7,308 nucleotides of DNA from Gammaproteobacteria bacterium (lineage in GTDB: Bacteria; Pseudomonadota; Gammaproteobacteria; Chromatiales; Chromatiaceae): positions 1 through 7,308 of the forward strand of contig JAJRUY010000108.1 of the NCBI GenBank assembly GCA_024277555.1, in the 5' to 3' direction. Positions 1 to 6,060 of this stretch are shown here, in pieces. The translations under genes and the position numbers were made by a program. The notes beneath the pieces are model-generated. The model had not been told where the DNA came from. It was given only the letters and a program-made list of their open reading frames with translations, and searched no databases. Every line of letters starts with the position of its first letter. The stretch's first letter is position 1.

Positions 1-161
1 AAAAACTGCAACAGGAGCTGAAACAACGCGGGCACCGTCTGTCCATCAAGGAACGCCCCTGGGGAAATATGCAGGCGCTGTACTGGAACCGGAAAGATAA
101 TGAAGTGGAAGTGGCCAGCGATCCCAGGGGCGGCGGGTTGGCGATAAAATCCGCGAAATAA
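1..161 (+). CDS. ggt: Gamma-glutamyltransferase (gamma-glutamyltranspeptidase), C-terminal fragment
   Basis: Only the last 52 codons are present, read from base 3 to the TAA at 159-161; the rest lies left of the window. The fragment has the pattern that closes the small subunit of gamma-glutamyltranspeptidases: a GHRLSIKE strand, a glycine-asparagine turn (PWGNMQAL), and a near-terminal ASDPRGGGLA motif, comparable to the GASDPR segment near the end of E. coli Ggt. These enzymes are normally secreted, cleave themselves into two subunits, and transfer or hydrolyse the gamma-glutamyl group of glutathione and related compounds. The signal peptide and the catalytic threonine would be in the missing part and cannot be checked. 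No hairpin with a T-run follows the stop. Assignment to the family is fairly secure from the tail motif; the exact substrate is not. Confidence 0.75.
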   Translation, partial: KLQQELKQRGHRLSIKERPWGNMQALYWNRKDNEVEVASDPRGGGLAIKSAK

Positions 162-205
162 ACGCTTTTCAGGTTACAATGCGCCAAGGAGCCTCTGGTC
201 AAGCG

Positions 206-314
206 GTCATCCCGCACAGGCCAGTCATCCGGTGTAGCTTTGTAATCAGGCGTAGTGCCGTCATCCGGCGCAGGTTCGTAATCAGGCGTAGTACCGTCAT
301 CCCGGCGTAGGCCC
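206..314 (+). repeat. Degenerate 18-bp tandem repeat array, six units
   Basis: Six head-to-tail units start at 206, 224, 242, 260, 278 and 296. The first five are exactly 18 bp and the sixth is 19 bp. Units 1, 2, 4 and 6 begin GTCATCC; units 3 and 5 begin GTAATCAGGCGTAG and match each other at 17 of 18 positions. Units 2-3 and 4-5 therefore look like a duplicated 36-bp dimer. The unit equals the left half of the REP-like hairpin element at 315-339 without its closing arm, so the array seems to consist of truncated hairpin units. It contains no convincing coding sequence. Confidence 0.8.
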
Positions 315-382
315 GTCATCCCGGCGTAGGCCGGGATCCAATGCCTTGACGGTTCCGAATTCCGGCCTGCGCCGGAATGACG
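314..382. repeat. REP-like pair of inverted hairpin units
   Basis: Two inverted copies of a 24-bp element (314-337 and 359-382) face each other across 21 bp and match at 21 of 24 positions. Each copy is itself a hairpin. The left one pairs 318-325 (ATCCCGGC) with 330-337 (GCCGGGAT) around the loop GTAG. The right one pairs 359-366 (ATTCCGGC) with 371-378 (GCCGGAAT) around CTGC. Two of the three differences are paired with each other inside the stem (C-G in one copy, T-A in the other), so they preserve the stem. The short GC-rich hairpin with a GTCAT flank, arranged as an inverted pair between genes, resembles REP/BIME elements of proteobacteria. No transposase of the RAYT type is in the window. 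Confidence 0.8.
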
Positions 383-390
383 CAAATGGG

Positions 391-420
391 TTGGATCGGG
401 GTTTACCTGAAACATATAGA
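391..420 (+). promoter_or_regulatory. Possible sigma70 promoter for rpoZ-spoT
   Basis: TTGGAT (391-396) and TATAGA (415-420) are separated by 18 bp, which would place a start of transcription about 18 nt upstream of the rpoZ ATG. Both boxes are imperfect: TATAGA shares four and TTGGAT three positions with consensus. The position between the repeat element and the gene is the main support. Confidence 0.35.
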
Positions 421-445
421 AAAATTATTCTGGAGTTGATACGAA

Positions 446-733
446 ATGGCACGAGTTACAGTAGAAGATTGTCTGGATCATGTAGACAATCGCTTCAATC
501 TGGTGCTGCTGGCGTCCAAACGCGCCCGGCAGCTGGAAAATGGCGTGGAACCTCTGGTTCCCTGGGACAACGACAAGCCCACGGTGGTGGCCCTGCGTGA
601 AATTGCAGCAGGCCTGATCACCAACAAGACCATTGACGAACAGGTTGAAACCACGGAAGAATCCATTGATGATGAGTTGGCGGCAGCATTGGCGCAGGAA
701 GTGCAGGCGGCAGTCAACGGCGGTTCCATCTAA
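446..733 (+). CDS. rpoZ: DNA-directed RNA polymerase omega subunit
   Basis: Omega is the small subunit that wraps the C-terminal part of beta-prime, helps core assembly and, in gammaproteobacteria, forms ppGpp binding site 1 with beta-prime. The 95-residue product matches E. coli omega (91 aa) closely over its first two thirds: MARVTVED at the N terminus, NRFNLVLLASKRARQL at about residues 16-31, and NDKPTVVALREIAAGLI at about 42-58. The acidic, alanine-rich tail is divergent, as is usual. The first residues (ARVT), which in E. coli are needed for ppGpp binding at site 1, are intact. A GGAG at 432-435 lies 10 nt before the ATG. spoT follows after 11 bp, so the two are almost certainly one transcript. 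gmk, the usual upstream neighbour in E. coli, is not directly upstream here. Confidence 0.97.
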   Translation: MARVTVEDCLDHVDNRFNLVLLASKRARQLENGVEPLVPWDNDKPTVVALREIAAGLITNKTIDEQVETTEESIDDELAAALAQEVQAAVNGGSI

Positions 734-744
734 GTTTTTCCCTG

Positions 745-2931
745 GTGGCCACTTCCCAGCCTGCCGACACTGCAAGCAAACCACCACCGGCTGCGCCTGC
801 CCGCCCCAACGAAAGGCAGACTCCCCGCTACCAGATCAGCGACCTTTGCGCCTATCTTGAAGCCTATCTTGCGCCCGAGCAGGTGCGGGAAGTGTACCGG
901 GCCTATTTATTCAGCGCCGAGGCCCACGAAGGCCAGAAGCGTCTTTCCGGCGAGCCTTATATCTGCCACCCGGTTGCGGTGGCGCGCATTCTCGGCGAGA
1001 TGCGCATGGATTATCAGTGCCTGATGGCGGCAATCCTCCATGATGTCATCGAAGACACACCCACGGCCAAGGATCAGCTCGCCGAGGAATTCAGCGAGGA
1101 AATCGCCGAGCTGGTGGACGGCGTCAGCAAACTGGCCCGGATCGGCTCCCTGAGCCGCGCCGAAGCCCAGGCGGAAAGTTTCCGCAAGATGATGTTGGCC
1201 ATGACCCGGGATATCCGGGTGATTCTCATCAAGCTGGCGGATCGCCTGCACAACATGCGCACCCTGGGCGTGATGCGCCCGGACAAGGCGCGCCGCATCT
1301 CCCGGGAAACCACCGAAATCTACGCGCCCATCGCCCAGCGCCTGGGTATCAACAGCCTGCGGGTGGAGCTGGAAGATCTGGGCATGGCGGCCTATCATCC
1401 CTGGCGCTACCGGGTGCTGACCGATCATCTGAGAAAACTGCGGGGGAATCGCAAGGAAGTCATCAACGGTATCGAAGAGGCCATACGCAACCGCCTGGAT
1501 CAGGAGGATTTCAAGGGCGAAGTCAGTGGCCGTGAAAAGCACATCTACAGCATCTACAGGAAAATGCGCGACAAACATCGTTCTCTGGGTGAAGTGGCGG
1601 ACGTATTTGCTTTCCGGATTCTGGTAGACAATGTGGACACCTGCTACCGGGTGCTGGGCGCCATGCACAGCCTGTTCAAGCCGGTGCCAGGGCGGTTCAA
1701 GGACTATATTGCCATCCCCAAGGCCAACGGCTATCAATCCCTGCACACCGTACTGGTCGGCCCTCATGGCCAGCATATCGAGGTGCAGATCCGCACCCAT
1801 GAAATGCACAAGGTGGCGGAAGAAGGCATTGCCGCCCACTGGCACTACAAGACCGGGGATGAAAAATTCCCGCCAGCGGCGGCAGCGGAATGGGTGCGCA
1901 ATCTGCTGGAAGTGCAGAAGGGATCAGGCACATCCACGGAGTTTCTGGAGCATGTAAAAGTCGATCTGTTTCCTGATGAAGTCTATGTGTTCACTCCCAA
2001 GGGGCAGATCAAGGTGCTGCCAAAAGGCGCCTCTGTGGTCGATTTTGCCTATGCCATTCACTCGGATGTGGGCAATCACTGCGTTGCCGCCAGGGTGGAC
2101 AGGCATCTGGTTCCCTTGCGTTCGCGCCTGCGCAATGGCCAGGCCATCCAGATTCTGAGTAATGAAGATGCGCGCCCCAACCCCGCCTGGCTGGACTTCG
2201 TGGTCACCGGCAAGGCGCGTGCCGGTATTCGCGCCTTTCTAAAGCGCCTGGAAACGGATGAAGCCGCAGAACTGGGACAGCGGATGCTGGAACGGGAGCT
2301 GGAAAAATACCATGCCAGCCTTGCAGGCCTGCAGGAAAACAAAATGCAGTCGCTGCTGGAACAACTGAAGGTGAACAGCCTGCGCGAGTTGATGATTGAT
2401 ATAGGCCTGGGAAACCGCATGGTGAAGCTGGTTGCCGGCACCCTGCTGGCCGTGGATTCCCTGGACAAGGATGGCGAGGCGGGCGCTGATCTCACCATCC
2501 GCGGCACAGAGGGCATGGTGGTTAAGTTTGGCAAATGCTGCCATCCCATCCCTGGTGATCCCATTCTTGCGGTATTCAATCCCGGCAAAGGACTGGTTGT
2601 CCATCACCAATACTGCCCCAATGTGCTGGACGAGCGCAAATCCGATGCAAACTGGGTCGATGTGCGCTGGCAGGAAGACGTGCAGGGCGAGTTCCTGGCT
2701 GCATTGCATGTGGATGCAGACAACAAGCGGGGCATGCTGGCGACCATTGCTTCGGCGATTGCGGAAATGGGATCCAACATCGATGACATCCGCACCGAAG
2801 ATCATGACGGCCAGACCTCGGGCCTGCATCTGCTTATTTCCGTATCGGACCGGAAGCACCTGGCGGCGATCATGCGGCGTATGCGCGCGATTCCCGAGGT
2901 GCTGCGCATCAGCAGGGATCTGGGAGCCTAG
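745..2931 (+). CDS. spoT: Bifunctional (p)ppGpp synthetase / (p)ppGpp 3'-pyrophosphohydrolase SpoT
   Basis: A cytoplasmic enzyme that makes and degrades the alarmone (p)ppGpp. The 728-residue product aligns over its full length with E. coli SpoT (702 aa). The hydrolase HD domain is about residues 45-200, with metal ligands visible as H75, H99-D100 and D166 and the HDVIEDTP motif at 99-106. The synthetase domain is about 255-370. It has RFKD at 317-320, the signature of bifunctional enzymes (monofunctional RelA has an acidic version), and the EVQIRT strand with E346. The TGS domain is about 405-470, and a helical region follows. The conserved-cysteine region has FGKCCHPIPGDP (C598, C599) and C624. 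The ACT domain is about 646-728. With the hydrolase ligands present and RFKD rather than EXDD, SpoT is the better call than RelA. The start is GTG with no Shine-Dalgarno sequence, 11 bp after the rpoZ stop, suggesting translational coupling. It gives a Pro/Ala-rich extension of about 27 residues before the region where E. coli SpoT begins; no ATG lies near that point. Confidence 0.97.
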   Translation: MATSQPADTASKPPPAAPARPNERQTPRYQISDLCAYLEAYLAPEQVREVYRAYLFSAEAHEGQKRLSGEPYICHPVAVARILGEMRMDYQCLMAAILHDVIEDTPTAKDQLAEEFSEEIAELVDGVSKLARIGSLSRAEAQAESFRKMMLAMTRDIRVILIKLADRLHNMRTLGVMRPDKARRISRETTEIYAPIAQRLGINSLRVELEDLGMAAYHPWRYRVLTDHLRKLRGNRKEVINGIEEAIRNRLDQEDFKGEVSGREKHIYSIYRKMRDKHRSLGEVADVFAFRILVDNVDTCYRVLGAMHSLFKPVPGRFKDYIAIPKANGYQSLHTVLVGPHGQHIEVQIRTHEMHKVAEEGIAAHWHYKTGDEKFPPAAAAEWVRNLLEVQKGSGTSTEFLEHVKVDLFPDEVYVFTPKGQIKVLPKGASVVDFAYAIHSDVGNHCVAARVDRHLVPLRSRLRNGQAIQILSNEDARPNPAWLDFVVTGKARAGIRAFLKRLETDEAAELGQRMLERELEKYHASLAGLQENKMQSLLEQLKVNSLRELMIDIGLGNRMVKLVAGTLLAVDSLDKDGEAGADLTIRGTEGMVVKFGKCCHPIPGDPILAVFNPGKGLVVHHQYCPNVLDERKSDANWVDVRWQEDVQGEFLAALHVDADNKRGMLATIASAIAEMGSNIDDIRTEDHDGQTSGLHLLISVSDRKHLAAIMRRMRAIPEVLRISRDLGA

Positions 2932-3035
2932 CCCGCATGTTTTACCAGAATCCAGACTTTTCCCGGGATCTTTCCGCCCAGATTGCCAGAATGCCTTGCA
3001 AGGCGATGAATGGCATCGACTGAAACATGCGGGCT
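2930..3035. repeat. 13-bp perfect inverted repeat enclosing an 80-bp segment
   Basis: AGCCCGCATGTTT (2930-2942) and AAACATGCGGGCT (3023-3035) are exact reverse complements; a T-G wobble and an A-T pair would extend the stem inward. The left arm overlaps the last two bases of the spoT stop codon. The right arm lies either inside the ubiC reading frame (start 3010) or 19 bp before it (start 3055). The enclosed segment holds a second perfect palindrome, GCCTTGCAAGGC (2993-3004), flanked by TGCCA and TGGCA. No T-run follows directly, so it is not a classical terminator, and no flanking direct repeat was found. Confidence 0.7.
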
Positions 3036-3645
3036 CGATTTCTTTCAGCACCCTATGTCTTCCGTACTTCATAAGTCATTGAATGAGCCGGTATGGATGG
3101 ATGTCCGTGCCCGGGGCGCCAAAGCGGTGCCGGAGCGGGTCTACGCCTGGCTGAAAGACCCTGCCTCCCTGACCCGCCGGGTTACCGATGCCTGTGATGG
3201 GCGGTTCAGGGTGCGGGTGCGATTCCAGGGCTGGGGCAAGGCGCTCAACAGCGAAACCCGCCTGCTGCAACTGGGACTGCGCGAAGCCTGCCTGATACGC
3301 GAGGTAGAGTTGCTGTGCAATGACCAGCCCCAGGTGTTTGCCCGCACCCTGATGCCGGTGAGCAGCCTCACCGGCGCTGCAAGACAGCTGGCGCAACTGC
3401 GTGACAAGCCCCTGGGAAAGGTGCTCTTCGCTGACGCTCATACCCGCCGTAAACAGGTGCAGATCGCCCGTTTCCTGCCTGGGCACAAATCCTTTCAATC
3501 TGCCGTGTCCCACCTTGGGGAAGTGCCGGAGGAATTGTGGGGGCGGCGCACCCTGTTTCTGTATGCAGGGAAGCCGATTCTGGTGAATGAGGTTTTTCTG
3601 CCGACACTGGTGGATCGGGTGCCTGGCCCTCACGGCATAGGCTGA
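3010..3645 (+). CDS. ubiC: Chorismate pyruvate-lyase (ubiquinone biosynthesis)
   Basis: UbiC splits chorismate into pyruvate and 4-hydroxybenzoate, the head-group precursor of ubiquinone, in the cytoplasm. The 211-residue product shows the family signatures: a W-L-x-D-x-x-S-L-T-R-R segment (about 47-57), LIREVELLCNDQPQVFARTLMP (R97 matching the substrate arginine R76 of E. coli UbiC), LWGRR (176-180), and GKPILVNEVFLP (187-198, with E194 matching E155). Between the PLGKVLF and LWGRR motifs it carries roughly 16 more residues than E. coli UbiC. The start is uncertain. ATG 3010 has an AGG 6 nt upstream; ATG 3055 has no such site but gives a length closer to other UbiC proteins and leaves the inverted repeat outside the gene. 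The gene follows spoT on the same strand after 78 bp and its 3' end overlaps convergent mobA by 16 bp. ubiA, often adjacent to ubiC, is not next to it here. Confidence 0.9.
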   Translation: MASTETCGLDFFQHPMSSVLHKSLNEPVWMDVRARGAKAVPERVYAWLKDPASLTRRVTDACDGRFRVRVRFQGWGKALNSETRLLQLGLREACLIREVELLCNDQPQVFARTLMPVSSLTGAARQLAQLRDKPLGKVLFADAHTRRKQVQIARFLPGHKSFQSAVSHLGEVPEELWGRRTLFLYAGKPILVNEVFLPTLVDRVPGPHGIG

Positions 3646-4238
3646 TTCCCCTTGCTCTCGAACCGGCGCAGTGCTGCTGTGTCATTGATATTGGCGAAGG
3701 CTTCCGGCTGATCGGAATAGTCTGCCAGAGCCAGCCGGTGCGCCCTGCACCAGCTGCGCAACTTTCGCTCCCCGCGCAGCAGATATGCCTGCAGGTCATG
3801 GCGCAGCGCAACAGGAATCAGGGCGAATGCCGGCTGCAGCTGCTTGCTGTCATGCACCACCGCCAGCTCTCCCTGCTGCTCCAGCAGCGCCGTTCCCAAG
3901 CGCTGGCCAAGATCCGCAGGCAGGCCGGGGGCATCGCAGGGTGCGCACAGCAGATACGGGCTGTGGATGGTGTTCAGCGCTGCAAGAATGCCCGCCAGAG
4001 GGCCTTGAAAATCATCCAGCTCGTCGCGGATCACCGGGTAGCCCAAGGCCTGGTAATCGTCCAGATTCCGGTTGGCGTTGATGATGAGCGCCCCCGCCTG
4101 GGGGGCGAGGGTGGTGATTACATGCTCGATCATGGTTCTGTCACCCAGCTCCACCAGACCCTTGTCCTGCCCCCCCATGCGTGAACCCCGGCCGCCGGCC
4201 AGTATCATGGCGGTAATTTGCTCAGAATCGATCATCAT
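3630..4238 (-). CDS. mobA: Molybdenum cofactor guanylyltransferase
   Basis: MobA transfers GMP from GTP to molybdopterin, giving the guanine dinucleotide form used by DMSO-reductase-family enzymes such as nitrate reductase and formate dehydrogenase. The 202-residue product has the nucleotide-binding signature LAGGRGSRMGGQDKGL at 13-28, NANRNLDDYQ at 54-63, the GPLAG loop at 79-83, the metal-binding aspartate D102 in CAPCDAP, the GERK segment near 156-159 and the closing FANIN motif at 181-185. All of these line up with E. coli MobA (194 aa). Two consecutive ATG codons are possible starts; neither has a good Shine-Dalgarno sequence, though CCAGGC sits directly before the first. It is convergent with ubiC and divergent from the double kinase gene. 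A TACAAT on the minus strand (complement 4266-4271) could be its -10 box, but no good -35 accompanies it. No moaABE, mobB or molybdoenzyme gene lies nearby. Confidence 0.93.
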   Translation of the reverse strand: MMIDSEQITAMILAGGRGSRMGGQDKGLVELGDRTMIEHVITTLAPQAGALIINANRNLDDYQALGYPVIRDELDDFQGPLAGILAALNTIHSPYLLCAPCDAPGLPADLGQRLGTALLEQQGELAVVHDSKQLQPAFALIPVALRHDLQAYLLRGERKLRSWCRAHRLALADYSDQPEAFANINDTAALRRFESKGNQPMP

Positions 4239-4333
4239 GCCTGGCAGTAGGAATAAATTGGGATTATTGTATCCTGAATGGTGCGGGCCGGTGTCTGCAA
4301 TGAATATTCAGCTACGGCGGGAAACCAGGCATG
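4236..4333. repeat. 9-bp inverted repeat covering both start codons of a divergent gene pair
   Basis: CATGCCTGG (4236-4244) and CCAGGCATG (4325-4333) are exact reverse complements that include the ATG of mobA and the ATG of the kinase gene. Both genes therefore begin with the same CCAGGC directly before ATG. The 80 bp between the arms also contain the perfect palindrome TGAATATTCA (4301-4310). Nine matching bases can arise by chance, so a role is unproven. Confidence 0.45.
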
Positions 4334-5899
4334 GGCACAGTCGGAGAAACATCTTCCCAGCTGATCAGGCGATTGATGCAGCCTGAGGCGTTTGATCATT
4401 CAGTGGAAAACCTGCGCCTGGTGGAAACCCATATTTCCTGGGTGTTGCTGACGGGAAATTATGCCTACAAGATCAAAAAACCGCTCGATCTGGGTTTTCT
4501 GGATTTTTCCACCCTGGAAAAACGGCGCTTTTACTGTGAAGAAGAAATCCGTTTGAATCGTCGTCTCGCCGCAGATTACTATCTGGAGACCGTTCCCATA
4601 ACCGGCAGCACCGAACAGCCGCGCTGGGGTGGTTCGGGCAAGGTGATGGAATATGCGGTAAAGATGCGCCAGTTTCCCCAGGATGCGCAATTGGATCGAA
4701 TCCTCGACCGGGGGCCACTCCCGCCCCGGTATATGGACGCATTTGCAAATCTGATTGCAGATTTTCATGGGCAGATTGCCGTGGCCGATGTCTCCAGCAA
4801 CTACGGAGATCCCGAGCAGGTGTATCACCCGGTTGCCGAGAACTTCACCCAGTTGGAAAAACTGCCCGCCACGAAGCTCCTGATGCCGCAACTGAAAGCA
4901 CTCCGGCGCTGGAGCCGGGAAAGATTTTGTCGCCTGGAACCCCTGTTCAAGCAGCGCAAGGAACAGGGGTTTGTGCGTGAATGTCATGGCGACATGCATC
5001 TGCGCAACATGGCCTGGGTGAACCACCGGCCACTGGTATTCGACTGTATTGAATTCAACCCCGATTTACGCTGGATTGATGTGGTCAGTGAGATCGCCTT
5101 CCTGGTAATGGATTTGCTGCAACGCCGGGAGCCAGAACTGGCCTGGCGCTTTCTGAACGCCTACCTTGAAGTTGGCGGTGACTATGCGGGCATGCGCCTG
5201 CTGCCTTTCTATCTGACCTACAGAGCCATGGTGCGGGCAAAGGTTGCCGCCATCCGGGCGAGCCAGCCCGGTATTCCGGCGGAAGACCAGGCGCAGGCAG
5301 AGCAGGAGCTTGTAGAGTATCTGCAACTGGCCCAACAGTGCAGCCGCGACCCCCGGCCAATGCTGCTGATTACCCGGGGCTTGTCGGCCTCGGGAAAATC
5401 CACCCTCGCCAGCCAGCTGCTGGAAAAACTGGGCGCCATTCGCATCCGCTCCGACGTAGAGCGCAAGCGCCTGTTCGGCATGGATGCAAATAACCGCGCC
5501 GGATTTTCCTTCGGCAAGGGAATCTATAACAGCGCCGCCAGTGAAAAAACCTATGCCAGATTGCTGCAATTGGCAGACATGCTTCTGGAAGCCGGGTTTC
5601 CTGTCATTGTCGATGCTGCTTTCCTCAAGGCAGAGCAGCGCCGGCCATTTCAGATCCTGGCGGAAACCAGGCAGCTGCCATACATGATCCTCGAACTGCA
5701 AGCATCCAAAGACACCCTGCGCCAGCGCATACAGCATCGGACAAAAGGCGTATCCGATGCGGATCTGAGTATCCTCGAACAGCAGTTCCAGCTGTGGGAA
5801 CAACTGGAGCCGGAAGAACAAGACAGCGCTGTCTATATTGACACCGAAAAGGAGCGCCAGCTCGAGCCGTTGCTGCGGCAGATTCGGGCAATGGCTTGA
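4331..5899 (+). CDS. Two-domain kinase: aminoglycoside-phosphotransferase-like domain fused to P-loop (AAA_33-type) kinase
   Basis: A predicted soluble protein of 522 residues with two ATP-using domains. The N-terminal half (about 25-310) is APH/choline-kinase-like: a YAYKIKK segment (44-50) with candidate ATP-binding lysines, an EEEIRLNRRL helix (70-79), the catalytic loop CHGDMHLRN (218-226; D221 as base, N226 as metal ligand) and the metal-binding aspartate D238 in VFDCIEFN. The C-terminal half (about 344-522) is a small P-loop kinase: Walker A GLSASGKST (350-358), RSDVERKRLFG (373-383), VIVDAAF (425-431) and an arginine-rich lid around 464-471. Key residues of both domains are present, so both may be active. 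Similar fusions are annotated in many environmental proteobacteria, but I know of no proven substrate, and the APH-like fold does not imply drug resistance. ATG 4331 keeps the LIRRLMQPEAFDHSV start region; ATG 4376 is an alternative with an AGG about 8 nt upstream. No strong promoter was found in the 92 bp before it. Confidence 0.87.
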   Translation: MGTVGETSSQLIRRLMQPEAFDHSVENLRLVETHISWVLLTGNYAYKIKKPLDLGFLDFSTLEKRRFYCEEEIRLNRRLAADYYLETVPITGSTEQPRWGGSGKVMEYAVKMRQFPQDAQLDRILDRGPLPPRYMDAFANLIADFHGQIAVADVSSNYGDPEQVYHPVAENFTQLEKLPATKLLMPQLKALRRWSRERFCRLEPLFKQRKEQGFVRECHGDMHLRNMAWVNHRPLVFDCIEFNPDLRWIDVVSEIAFLVMDLLQRREPELAWRFLNAYLEVGGDYAGMRLLPFYLTYRAMVRAKVAAIRASQPGIPAEDQAQAEQELVEYLQLAQQCSRDPRPMLLITRGLSASGKSTLASQLLEKLGAIRIRSDVERKRLFGMDANNRAGFSFGKGIYNSAASEKTYARLLQLADMLLEAGFPVIVDAAFLKAEQRRPFQILAETRQLPYMILELQASKDTLRQRIQHRTKGVSDADLSILEQQFQLWEQLEPEEQDSAVYIDTEKERQLEPLLRQIRAMA

Positions 5900-5901
5900 T
5901 C

Positions 5902-5988
5902 ATGGACTGGCTGGAAAAGCGCTCAGAATTGTTCAAGAAAAAAATTTATGATCTATCGGTACTTGACAGAAAAAACTGGTCGGAGTGA
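5902..5988 (+). CDS. Possible 28-codon small ORF after the double kinase gene
   Basis: An ATG two bases after the kinase stop codon opens a 28-codon frame ending in TGA at 5986-5988. The peptide starts MDWLEKRSELFKKKIYD and is rich in charged residues (K, R, E, D) with regularly spaced hydrophobic ones, so a short amphipathic helix is imaginable. The close spacing would allow translational coupling. Against it: there is no clear ribosome binding site, and its last four codons lie antisense to the 3' end of the tRNA-Pro gene. I recognise no family. It may well be a chance ORF. Confidence 0.2.
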   Translation: MDWLEKRSELFKKKIYDLSVLDRKNWSE

Positions 5989-6053
5989 GAGGATTCGAAC
6001 CTCCGGCCCCTGCCTCCCGAAGGCAGTGCTCTACCAGGCTGAGCTACACTCCG
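5977..6053 (-). tRNA. tRNA-Pro, anticodon CGG
   Basis: The minus strand folds into a standard 77-nt cloverleaf. The acceptor stem CGGAGTG pairs with CACTCCG. The D arm is GCTC-AGCCTGGTA-GAGC. The anticodon stem CTGCC/GGCAG holds the loop TTCGGGA, with anticodon CGG at 6017-6019. The T arm pairs GGAGG with CCTCT (one G-T pair) around TTCGAAT. Discriminator A and an encoded CCA end at 5977. It closely resembles E. coli ProK, including the C at position 1 that is typical of bacterial tRNA-Pro. It reads the codon CCG. Its 5' end is only 7 bp from the ispB stop codon on the same strand. Just after CCA the minus strand has a run of six T residues (complement 5970-5975 region). Confidence 0.98.
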
Positions 6054-6060
6054 ATTTGTG

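Noticed and set aside
206..314. CRISPR-like regular repeats
   Set aside because: Units are directly adjacent with no unique spacers, are degenerate, and match the nearby REP-like hairpin; no cas gene is present.
907..1845. Long open frame (312 codons) on the minus strand opposite spoT
   Set aside because: It is antisense to the HD and synthetase domains of a well-conserved gene; its composition is what an opposite frame of GC-rich coding DNA gives, and it has no recognisable motif.
745..2931. RelA (monofunctional synthetase) instead of SpoT
   Set aside because: The hydrolase HD ligands (H75, H99-D100, D166) are intact and the synthetase has RFKD, not the acidic RelA version; the gene also follows rpoZ.
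2930..3045. Intrinsic terminator after spoT
   Set aside because: The arms are separated by 80 bp and the right arm is followed by CGATTTCTTT rather than a continuous T-run.
2239..3072. Minus-strand open frame of 277 codons across the 3' end of spoT
   Set aside because: It is opposite the conserved-cysteine and ACT regions of spoT, has no family signature, and runs through the inverted repeat.
4331..5899. Antibiotic-resistance aminoglycoside phosphotransferase
   Set aside because: The APH-like fold is shared by many metabolite kinases; the fusion to a P-loop kinase and the housekeeping surroundings do not suggest resistance.
5937..5976. Rho-independent terminator for tRNA-Pro or the kinase gene
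   Set aside because: There are T-runs on the minus strand, but no stable hairpin precedes them apart from the tRNA itself; only TCAAG/CTTGA arms with a long loop are present.
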